Below, piece by piece: positions 1-6,916 of a stretch of 13,117 nucleotides of DNA. The stretch is from Clostridia bacterium. GTDB taxonomy: Bacteria; Bacillota; Clostridia; Oscillospirales; Acutalibacteraceae. The notes below the pieces were generated by a model that worked only from the letters and a program-made list of their open reading frames with translations, searched no databases and had not been told where the DNA came from. Position 1 is the first letter of the stretch; the number at the start of each line of letters is the position of its first letter. Position numbers and translations under genes: made by a program. Location: NCBI GenBank assembly GCA_900766895.1, contig CAAFXF010000105.1, positions 1 through 13,117 of the forward strand. The letters run 5' to 3'.

Positions 1-403
1 TACAAATCATAACCTTTTGACTGCCCTCGTTACGAATAATGCGTGTAATCATTCTTGTATCAACACCGCTGATACCCGGAATGTCATATTCATCAAGAAC
101 CTCTGAAAGAGTTTTTGTATATCTGAAGTTTGACGGCAGGTCATTATACTCCCTTACAATTAAGCCACCCATAGTAGGTATTCTTGTTTCGTAGTCATCA
201 TCGGTCATGCCGTAATTACCGATAAGCGGATATGTCATACAAACCATTTGGTCTGTGTATGACGGATCGGAAATAATCTCCTGATAACCTACCATTGAGG
301 TATTAAAAACAATCTCGTTTACAGCCTGCTTGTTTGAGCCAAAGCCGTAGCCGTAAAATTCCATTCCGTTTTCAAGAATGATTTTTTTATCATAAGGCTT
401 CAT
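1..403 (-). CDS. carA: Carbamoyl-phosphate synthase small (glutaminase) subunit, N-terminal part; cut by the window edge
   Basis: This is the small subunit of carbamoyl-phosphate synthase, which hydrolyses glutamine and passes ammonia to CarB for carbamoyl phosphate, the first step of pyrimidine (and arginine) synthesis. Only 134 residues are visible, all from the N-terminal small-chain domain; the class I glutamine amidotransferase domain with its Cys-His-Glu triad lies beyond the left edge. Family signatures are clear: NTSMVGYQEIISDPSY at residues 34-49, TYPLIGNYG at 57-65, and GISGVDTRMITRIIRNEG near 110-127, corresponding to the usual GIDTRxLTR region. The ATG at 403 has a GGAGG at 415-419. 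The start lies inside the end of pyrC (14-base overlap), so translation is probably coupled and both genes share the promoter at 1684-1712. carB is expected downstream, outside the window. The identification is secure; whether the full gene is intact cannot be seen. Confidence 0.95.
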   Translation of the reverse strand, partial: MKPYDKKIILENGMEFYGYGFGSNKQAVNEIVFNTSMVGYQEIISDPSYTDQMVCMTYPLIGNYGMTDDDYETRIPTMGGLIVREYNDLPSNFRYTKTLSEVLDEYDIPGISGVDTRMITRIIRNEGSQKVMIC

Positions 404-1661
404 ATACTACATTTCCTCCACAAATAGTCAATACATTTTTACCCTGAAGCTGCCAACCTTCAAACGGAGTTGCCTTGCCCATAGAAACAAATTCAGACGG
501 GTCAACAGTCCATCTTGCATCTAAATCAAGCAATGCCAAATCGGCAACCTCACCCTCGGCAATGATGCCACCGGGCAACCCAAATATTTTTCTCGGATTA
601 ATACTCATAAGTTCAATGAGCTTTTCAAGAGTAATAAATCCTGTTTTAACAAGCTTTGTATACAAAACACCAAAAGCAGTTTCAAGACCGACAACGCCCA
701 TGGCAGAGCCTGCAAGACCCTTTGACTTTTCCTCTGCCGAATGCGGTGCATGGTCGGTAGCAATAACATCAATTGTACCGTCAGCTATGCCCTGCAAGAG
801 TGCCAGCCTGTCCTGCTCACTGCGAAGCGGTGGATTCATCTTAAATCTACCGTCCTCAAGCAAATCCTTATCACACATTGTTAGGTAATGAGGACCGGTT
901 TCGCAGGTTACATTAACGCCGTCTGCCTTTGCTTTTCTTATAATATTAACGCTTTCCTTTGTTGAAATGTGACAAACGTGATATTTAACTCCTGTTTGCT
1001 TAGCAAGTTCGCAATCTCTTGCAATCTGCTCATATTCAGATGCGGAGCAAATACCCTTGTGATTATGCACCCTGCAATATTCACCGTCGTGAATATATCC
1101 GCCATTTAGAAGATCGTTAACCTCACAGTGAGCAGAAATTATTTTACCGAGCCTTGAACATTCCTCCATTGCACGTTGCATATCTTCACCAAGCTGAATA
1201 CCTGTGCCGTCGTCACTAAAGCCTACTGCAAGCTCCTTTAGTGAGTCAAAATCTACAAGCTCACCTCTGCCCTGTCTGCCCTTTGTAATAGAGGCAAAGG
1301 GGTAAACATTTATATAGGCATCCTTTTTTATAATATCAAGCTGAACATTAATATTCTCTACGCTATCCGGAACAGGATTCAGGTTTGGCATAGGACATAC
1401 AGCGGTATAGCCACCCTTGGCCGCCGCCATAGTGCCTGTCTTAATTGTTTCCTTATAAGAAAAACCGGGCTCTCTAAGATGTACATGAACATCTACGAAG
1501 CCCGGAATTAAATACTTATCCTGTGCATAAAAAACAGCGTCAACTCCATTTGAAGAAATGGAGGTACCAAGGGTATCAATTTTACCGTCTTTAATGAGAA
1601 CATCAAGTTTTGTAAACCCTGCTCCTGTATAACAGAAAGCACCCTTAATTAGTGTTGTCAT
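390..1661 (-). CDS. pyrC: Dihydroorotase, class I type
   Basis: Dihydroorotase cyclises carbamoyl-aspartate to dihydroorotate, the third step of de novo pyrimidine synthesis, in the cytoplasm. The 423-residue protein has the usual length of the class I amidohydrolase-fold enzymes. The metal-binding HxH lies in DVHVHLREPG (His59, His61). GFSDDG (148-153) carries the metal-bridging aspartate position, and His178 (AHCE) and His231 (VCHIS) are the further ligands. MNPPLR (275-280) contacts substrate, and Asp303 in ATDHAPH is the catalytic base. All key residues are present, so it is probably active and not a PyrC-like pseudoenzyme. I place the start at the ATG at 1661 because GAGGTG sits at 1666-1671. 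The in-frame TTG at 1712 is part of the promoter -35 box and lies upstream of the expected transcript start. It is first in an operon with carA. Identification is secure from motifs and context. Confidence 0.96.
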   Translation of the reverse strand: MTTLIKGAFCYTGAGFTKLDVLIKDGKIDTLGTSISSNGVDAVFYAQDKYLIPGFVDVHVHLREPGFSYKETIKTGTMAAAKGGYTAVCPMPNLNPVPDSVENINVQLDIIKKDAYINVYPFASITKGRQGRGELVDFDSLKELAVGFSDDGTGIQLGEDMQRAMEECSRLGKIISAHCEVNDLLNGGYIHDGEYCRVHNHKGICSASEYEQIARDCELAKQTGVKYHVCHISTKESVNIIRKAKADGVNVTCETGPHYLTMCDKDLLEDGRFKMNPPLRSEQDRLALLQGIADGTIDVIATDHAPHSAEEKSKGLAGSAMGVVGLETAFGVLYTKLVKTGFITLEKLIELMSINPRKIFGLPGGIIAEGEVADLALLDLDARWTVDPSEFVSMGKATPFEGWQLQGKNVLTICGGNVVYEAL

Positions 1662-1683
1662 ATCGCACCTCTTTCGGAATTTA

Positions 1684-1712
1684 ATTATATAACAAATAAT
1701 AAAAATAGTCAA
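1684..1712 (-). promoter_or_regulatory. Sigma-A promoter of the pyrC-carA operon
   Basis: On the minus strand TTGACT (1707-1712) and a perfect TATAAT (1684-1689) are separated by exactly 17 bases. Transcription should start near 1677, giving a leader of about 16 bases that carries only the pyrC ribosome binding site. That leader is too short for a PyrR-type attenuator or a riboswitch. The match is read directly from sequence; use in vivo is inferred. Confidence 0.88.
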
Positions 1713-1735
1713 CCGTCTTTTATATTTATTTACAT

Positions 1736-1767
1736 AAAAAATACCTCAACAAATGTCAAGGTATTTT
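1736..1767 (-). terminator. Rho-independent terminator after ftsH
   Basis: Read on the minus strand, AAAATACCT (1759-1767) pairs with AGGTATTTT (1738-1746) in a 9-bp stem around a 12-base loop, and a run of six T follows. It begins a few bases after the ftsH stop codon at 1773, closing the RNase J-to-ftsH operon and separating it from the pyrC promoter immediately downstream. Confidence 0.85.
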
Positions 1768-1772
1768 GTACA

Positions 1773-3767
1773 TTATTCATCATTTTTAGGTAAAACGCTA
1801 TCATCGGTATTTTCATCAGATGTATCCTGAATTTCGTTTTGAATTTCAGGTGTAACATCCTCAATTAATTCCGGTGCATAAGCCTCCTGTTCATCAGAAG
1901 AAGACAGCACGCCTTTTTTCATCAATGACTCAAAGTCCTCACCCGAGATTTTTTCCTTTTCAAGCAAAACATTTGCAACAAGCTCAAGCTTATCAAAATG
2001 CTCACTGAGAATTTCAACGGTACGGTTATATGCTTCACGCATAATCTTTTCAACCTCGGCATCAATACGAGCCGATGTAGCCTCGGAATAATTATTAACG
2101 TGACCGTAATCCTTGCCGAGAAATACCTCGCCGTTACCGCTGTCATAAACAACAGGTCCGATGGAATCACTCATACCGTACTTAATAACCATATCTCTGA
2201 CAATCTCGGTTGCACGCTGCAAATCGTTTGATGCACCTGTCGAAATATCATTAAGTGCAAGAGCCTCTGCAACTCTTCCGCCAAACATTGAAACAAGATT
2301 ATCAAGCATATCCTTGCGGGAATTATAGTTTTCCTCCTGCGGTGTGTACCAGGTATATCCACCTGCACCGAGTCCGCGCGGAACAATAGAAATCTCTCTT
2401 ACAGGGTCGTGACCTTCAATGTAGAAGGATGCAACGGCATGACCTGCCTCGTGATATGCAGTAAGCTTTTTAGCCTTGTCGGAAAACTTGTGAGATTTCT
2501 TTTCCGTACCAAGCTCAACTCTTGATGTAGCATCAATAATATCCTGAGATGTAATTGCCTTTTTATTTCTTCTTACAGCAAGAAGTGCAGATTCATTCAT
2601 AAGATTTTCAAGGTCAGCACCGGTAAAGCCGATAGTATCCTTTGCAACCTCGTGCAAGTCAACATCCGGAGCAAGCGGTTTGCCCTTTGCGTGTACCTTA
2701 AGAATATCCTCTCTGCCCTGTGCGTCCGGTCTGTTAACGGTAATCTGTCTGTCAAATCTGCCGGGACGAAGCAATGCAGGGTCAAGAACATCCGGTCTGT
2801 TGGTTGCAGCAATAACAATAACACCTGAATTTGAGCCAAATCCGTCCATTTCAACAAGAAGCTGATTAAGGGTTTGCTCACGCTCATCGTTACCACCGCC
2901 CATACCTGTGCCACGATGACGACCGACTGCGTCAATCTCATCAATAAACACAATGCACGGAGCCTTTTTCTTTGCCTGCTCAAACAAATCTCTTACTCTT
3001 GAGGCACCGACGCCAACGTACATTTCTACAAAGTCAGAGCCTGAAATGCTGAGGAACGGTGCACCTGCCTCGCCTGCAACAGCCTTTGCAAGCAAGGTTT
3101 TACCCGTACCCGGAGGGCCTACAAGCAGAACACCCTTTGGAATTCTTGCGCCAAGCTCGGTGTATCTTTCACCGTTTTTAAGAAAATCGACAAGCTCCTC
3201 AAGCTCTGCCTTTTCCTCCTCGCAACCGGCAACGTCCTCAAATTTCTTATCCGAATCCTCGCCTGATTGCGTTTTTGATTTGATCTTTCCAAAGCCGAGG
3301 GTTCTGTTTGTTTCGCTGGAAATTGAGCCTGTCATCTTGCGCATTAGCCACACGAACATCAAAATAATTATAATTGTAAAGAAGAAGGTTGGAAGCATAC
3401 TGAGCCACCAATTATTTGTTGAGCCCTTCTTGTAATTATAAGTTATCTGTTTATCGGAATGAGCATCGTTATACTCATTAACATACTCGCTGATGTCATC
3501 AATAAAGTATGTTACACTTGGAACAGAATATTTGTTAACAACGTCCTTTTTGTCATCAAACAGCCTATATGTCAACTGACCTGAGCTTAAATCAAGCTCG
3601 TATTCAGCCACTTGATTTGTACGGAACAAATTTACAATTTCACTATAATTCTTTACATCCGTATTCTTGTTCTGTCCTGAAAACAGGAATATTGAACCAA
3701 TAAGCATAACAGGAATCAAAATATAAAATATTATAGATTTCCAATTTTGTGAAAGATTTTTTCGCAT
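1773..3767 (-). CDS. ftsH: ATP-dependent zinc metalloprotease FtsH
   Basis: FtsH is a membrane-anchored hexameric AAA+ protease that extracts and degrades damaged membrane proteins and short-lived regulators. In order, the 664-residue protein has a first membrane segment at about 11-30, a small extracytoplasmic domain at about 31-118, a second membrane segment at about 120-143, then the AAA module and the peptidase domain. Walker A is GPPGTGKT (217-224), the pore loop contains FVEMYVG (246-252), and Walker B is FIDEID (274-279). The second region of homology ends in RPGRFDR with arginine fingers at 337 and 340. The zinc site is HEAGH (439-443) with a third ligand at Asp515. The last 40 or so residues form an acidic, low-complexity tail. 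GGAGG at 3779-3783 lies inside the end of tilS, and the gap to tilS is only 6 bases, so the genes are probably translationally coupled. It is the last gene of its operon. The hpt gene often found between tilS and ftsH is missing. Confidence 0.98.
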   Translation of the reverse strand: MRKNLSQNWKSIIFYILIPVMLIGSIFLFSGQNKNTDVKNYSEIVNLFRTNQVAEYELDLSSGQLTYRLFDDKKDVVNKYSVPSVTYFIDDISEYVNEYNDAHSDKQITYNYKKGSTNNWWLSMLPTFFFTIIIILMFVWLMRKMTGSISSETNRTLGFGKIKSKTQSGEDSDKKFEDVAGCEEEKAELEELVDFLKNGERYTELGARIPKGVLLVGPPGTGKTLLAKAVAGEAGAPFLSISGSDFVEMYVGVGASRVRDLFEQAKKKAPCIVFIDEIDAVGRHRGTGMGGGNDEREQTLNQLLVEMDGFGSNSGVIVIAATNRPDVLDPALLRPGRFDRQITVNRPDAQGREDILKVHAKGKPLAPDVDLHEVAKDTIGFTGADLENLMNESALLAVRRNKKAITSQDIIDATSRVELGTEKKSHKFSDKAKKLTAYHEAGHAVASFYIEGHDPVREISIVPRGLGAGGYTWYTPQEENYNSRKDMLDNLVSMFGGRVAEALALNDISTGASNDLQRATEIVRDMVIKYGMSDSIGPVVYDSGNGEVFLGKDYGHVNNYSEATSARIDAEVEKIMREAYNRTVEILSEHFDKLELVANVLLEKEKISGEDFESLMKKGVLSSSDEQEAYAPELIEDVTPEIQNEIQDTSDENTDDSVLPKNDE

Positions 3768-3773
3768 TTATTA

Positions 3774-5093
3774 TTAGTCCTCCAAAGAAATCTTTAATAA
3801 AAGAATGTTTTTAGTTTCTTCATCAGCCTTTACCCGTTCATCAACGCAGTATCCGCAAACACCGATTACACCGTTGTCATCACAAATAACAGGAATGCTA
3901 TCCCTTTTTTCAACATCGATGGAAAGCTCATTATAAAGCTTCTTCAATGACTTTGTGCAATCTCTGCCGGCAGGAGAGATTTTGTCCCCTGTTTTTCTAA
4001 ATCGAGCATAGACATTACCGCTTATTTTATCACAATCAAAATATATGTCAAATTGATTAATGTAAAATTTACAGTTAGTTAAAAATTCTTGATGATTTAT
4101 TACGCATTTATTTACAATTAGTTGTTTTTCTTCATTGTTACCTACATTATCACCTAACAAAGTATATCTAAAACAGTTCTTATCACAGATCGCAAAACCG
4201 TTGCCCGCAATTTGATATTTGCCGTAATTACTTATGCAATTCAAAATTCCGTTAAGATGCAATTCGTCAACCGAGACATCAAACAAATTCAAATATTTAA
4301 TGATTACTCTTTTTAATATTGCAGGATGTTGTTTTTTAAGTCTGTCTGTAATAAGTCTTCCGTCGTTAAAGCAAATACTGTATGCTTCCTCAACGCATAT
4401 ATTTATAAAATCTTCATCTTCATTTACGCTTGCAATCATTCTTGATGCAGCATCGGTAAATAATGGGTTGAGCTTTTCAAGCTGCGGAATAACATTGTGT
4501 CTTATATGATTCCGACTGTAAGCTACGTCACTGTTAGTACTGTCAATTCTGTATGGAATTGATGCTGATTTGCAGGCCTTTCTTATTTCGTCACCCGTGC
4601 AGGAAAGCAAAGGCCTGATAATTTTACCACGTACTGCCGGAATACCGCACAAGCCCTTTGCGGACGTACCTCGAGCCATTCTGAAAAGGACAGTTTCTAC
4701 ATTATCGGAAAGATTGTGTGCAGTAGCAATTTTGTCAGGATTAAACGATTCAAAAAATTCATAGCGCCTTTTTCTTGAGTATTCTTCAACACCCATACCG
4801 CACTGTCTTGCTTCCTCAACTGCATTAATTGACAGCGAGCTGAAATCTAAGCCTCTGTTAATGCAATATTCCTTAACAAAGGCAGTGTCGTCGACAGATT
4901 CCTGTCCTCTTATACCATGCTCAACATTAGCAACCGTGACTCGCAGATTATACTCGTCCTTTTTAGAGATAAGATATTCAAGCAAGACCATTGAATCTGC
5001 CCCGCCGGAAACACCTACGACAACATAATCGCCATAAGAAAGCATATTGTATTTTTCAACTAATTTGTCAGCCTTGGCTGTAATCTCTAACAT
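3774..5093 (-). CDS. tilS: tRNA(Ile)-lysidine synthetase
   Basis: TilS uses ATP and lysine to convert C34 of the CAU-anticodon tRNA-Ile to lysidine, switching its decoding from AUG to AUA and its charging from methionine to isoleucine. The 439-residue length suits the full-length bacterial form. The N-terminal PP-loop ATPase has SGGADS at 29-34, VEHGIRG at 57-63 and TAHNLSDNVET at 124-134. Next come IPYRIDSTNSDVAYSRN (179-195) and HIRHNVIP, both typical of the family. The C-terminal tRNA-binding domain is recognised by GDKISPAGRDCTKSLKKLY and the closing IPVICDDNGVIGVCG. I chose ATG 5093, which puts 28 residues before the PP-loop as in known TilS proteins. It has no strong ribosome binding site and overlaps the end of dnaB by 26 bases, so translation probably depends on coupling. 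A TTG at 5129 and an ATG at 5045 are in-frame alternatives without better signals. Confidence 0.95.
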   Translation of the reverse strand: MLEITAKADKLVEKYNMLSYGDYVVVGVSGGADSMVLLEYLISKKDEYNLRVTVANVEHGIRGQESVDDTAFVKEYCINRGLDFSSLSINAVEEARQCGMGVEEYSRKRRYEFFESFNPDKIATAHNLSDNVETVLFRMARGTSAKGLCGIPAVRGKIIRPLLSCTGDEIRKACKSASIPYRIDSTNSDVAYSRNHIRHNVIPQLEKLNPLFTDAASRMIASVNEDEDFINICVEEAYSICFNDGRLITDRLKKQHPAILKRVIIKYLNLFDVSVDELHLNGILNCISNYGKYQIAGNGFAICDKNCFRYTLLGDNVGNNEEKQLIVNKCVINHQEFLTNCKFYINQFDIYFDCDKISGNVYARFRKTGDKISPAGRDCTKSLKKLYNELSIDVEKRDSIPVICDDNGVIGVCGYCVDERVKADEETKNILLLKISLED

Positions 5094-6435
5094 TGTCAAT
5101 ACTTCTAAATCTTGTAAACTCTTTATCAAATGTAAGCTGAATTGTGCCTACTCCGCCGTGACGGTTTTTTGCAACAATCAGCTCTGTAAGGTTTTCATCT
5201 ACCTCGTCGCGTTTTTCCTCATCCAACTCGTTTCTGTAATAATCGGGACGGTACAAAAACATAACAATATCAGCATCCTGCTCGATAGAGCCAGATTCAC
5301 GAAGGTCGGAAAGCTGAGGCGTGTGTGATTTACCTCTGCCCTCTGTACCACGGGAAAGCTGTGCACAGCAAATAACCGGAATATTCAAATCCTTGGCCAT
5401 CATCTTTAGGTTTCTTGTAATTTCGGATACCTCCTGTACTCTGTTTTCCTTATGTACAGCGGACTGAACAAGACCTAAATAGTCAATCAAAACACAATCA
5501 ACATTTTTCAAACGTCTGACAATAGACTTTATTTCCGGAACGGTAATTGATGATGTATCATCAAGATAAAGCTCAACATCGTGAAATGATGAAAGAGCAT
5601 TGCCAAGCCTTATCCACTCATCCTCGGAAAGCTCACCTGTTCTAAATTTTTGTGATTCAATTCCTGCCTGTGAAGCAAGCAATCTTTCTGCCAGCTGTTC
5701 CTTTGTCATCTCAAGCGAGAAAAATACGCAACGCTTTCTTGCGCCCATGGTAATATTTTGTGCAAGGTTAAGCGCAAACGATGTTTTACCCATAGCAGGA
5801 CGGGCACCGATAAGAATAAAATCGGATTTGTTAAGACCTGTAATATATCTGTCCAAAAGTCCGAAGCCCGTTGGAATACCAAGATAATCCTGCTTGTTTT
5901 CGCCCGTTCTGTTTTTCAGTTCAGGGTAAACCTTACCCATAATTACATCGGCAATTTTTTCAGGACCATTTCCCGTTTTTCCCTGACGAATATCATATAT
6001 TCTTTGCTCGGCGCTATCAATAATGCTTCCGGCAGAGCCTGCTCCGGCGGTTGCATCCTCAATTATACTTTGAGAAACCTGGATAAGATTTCTTAAATAG
6101 TATTGCTCCTGAACAATTTTAGCATATTTTTCTATATTAGCAGTTGACGGCACAGAGCTTGCAAGCTGCATAAGGTATTCCTTACCGCCTGCCATATCAT
6201 ACTTGCCGTCCTTTGTAAGTGCGTCGGCAATAATTACAGGGTCGATTGCTCCTCCGTTATTAAGGAACTGATAATCCATAGCGCTGTAAATTGCCTTGTG
6301 CTGAGGAAGATAAAAATAATCTGCATGCAAATACATATTAGCGTCTGCCATACACTTATTATCAATCAGTATACTTCCCAAAACACTTTGCTCTGCTTCA
6401 AGATTATACGGTAATGTAACATTTAATTCTGCCAT
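5068..6435 (-). CDS. dnaB: Replicative DNA helicase DnaB
   Basis: This is the hexameric 5'-3' helicase that unwinds the replication fork and recruits primase (called DnaC in Bacillus subtilis). The N-terminal helical domain (about 7-110) begins with the typical PYNLEAEQSVLGSIL. A linker and the RecA-fold ATPase domain follow. Walker A is GARPAMGKTS (210-219), SLEM lies at 240-243, and Walker B is VLIDYL (315-320). AQLSR (358-362) and DLRESGSIEQDAD (377-389) are the H3 and H4 helicase motifs, and KNRHG (423-427) holds the arginine finger. The 455-residue length is normal and there is no intein, although the Walker A region of DnaB is a frequent intein site. The ribosome binding site AAGGAT (6442-6447) overlaps the rplI stop codon, 10 bases separate the genes, and the 3' end overlaps tilS. 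The rplI-dnaB order is widely conserved in Firmicutes. Confidence 0.98.
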   Translation of the reverse strand: MAELNVTLPYNLEAEQSVLGSILIDNKCMADANMYLHADYFYLPQHKAIYSAMDYQFLNNGGAIDPVIIADALTKDGKYDMAGGKEYLMQLASSVPSTANIEKYAKIVQEQYYLRNLIQVSQSIIEDATAGAGSAGSIIDSAEQRIYDIRQGKTGNGPEKIADVIMGKVYPELKNRTGENKQDYLGIPTGFGLLDRYITGLNKSDFILIGARPAMGKTSFALNLAQNITMGARKRCVFFSLEMTKEQLAERLLASQAGIESQKFRTGELSEDEWIRLGNALSSFHDVELYLDDTSSITVPEIKSIVRRLKNVDCVLIDYLGLVQSAVHKENRVQEVSEITRNLKMMAKDLNIPVICCAQLSRGTEGRGKSHTPQLSDLRESGSIEQDADIVMFLYRPDYYRNELDEEKRDEVDENLTELIVAKNRHGGVGTIQLTFDKEFTRFRSIDNVRDYSQG

Positions 6436-6445
6436 ATCGTTATCC

Positions 6446-6889
6446 TTACAGTTCGGTTACCTGAACGCTTATTTGAGCAACAACACCCTGATATACCTTT
6501 ACCTCTGCCTTAACGGTACCAAAGGCTTTAATATCAGTCATTGTAATCTTTCTTTTATCAATATCAATGTCAAGCTCTTCCTTAATCTTTGCAGAAACAT
6601 CCTTTGATGTCACAGAGCCGAAAAGCTTGCCGTTAGCTCCTGCCTTTGCCTTTAAGCAGAAGGTTTTTCCATCAATTATTTTCTTTATTTCCTCTGCAGC
6701 CTTAATTTCCTCTGCCTTGTGGAATTTCTTTGATTGCTCCTTGGTATTAAACTCATTCATAGCAGTTGCATTAGCTTCAACGGCTAATCCCTTAGGGAAC
6801 AAAAAGTTTCTTGCATATCCGTCACTTGCATTAACCAATTCGCCCTTTTTGCCAAGTGACTTAACATCTGCTTTTAATATAACCTTCAT
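6446..6889 (-). CDS. rplI: 50S ribosomal protein bL9
   Basis: bL9 binds 23S rRNA at the base of the L1 stalk and reaches out from the ribosome with a long helix; it influences frame maintenance and collisions between adjacent ribosomes. The 147-residue protein has the standard length. The N-terminal RNA-binding domain carries the family signature around GYARNFLFPKGLA (24-36), preceded by LGKKGE (12-17). A long charged helix spans about 41-75. The C-terminal domain includes GKLFGSVTSKD (87-97) and ends in the normal position. The ATG at 6889 follows the RNase J stop by 27 bases. The only purine-rich ribosome binding sequence (AAGAAAGGG, near 6904-6912) is rather distant from the start, unusual for a highly expressed ribosomal protein gene; no better start is visible because the N-terminus fits the family exactly. 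Confidence 0.97.
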   Translation of the reverse strand: MKVILKADVKSLGKKGELVNASDGYARNFLFPKGLAVEANATAMNEFNTKEQSKKFHKAEEIKAAEEIKKIIDGKTFCLKAKAGANGKLFGSVTSKDVSAKIKEELDIDIDKRKITMTDIKAFGTVKAEVKVYQGVVAQISVQVTEL

Positions 6890-6916
6890 AATATTTTCAA
6901 AGCCCTTTCTTAAAAA

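Noticed and set aside
1662..1712. Upstream TTG start extending pyrC by 17 codons
   Set aside because: The TTG is the first three bases of the -35 box and lies upstream of the expected transcript start; ATG 1661 has a good ribosome binding site and fits the family N-terminus.
2597..2983. Open frames on alternative frames within ftsH, on both strands
   Set aside because: They lack ribosome binding sites and recognisable domains, and coincide with the strongly conserved AAA module of ftsH; they are shadows of its codon bias.
5790..5830. Possible intein insertion at the DnaB Walker A site
   Set aside because: The helicase reads through GARPAMGKTS without interruption and the protein has normal length.
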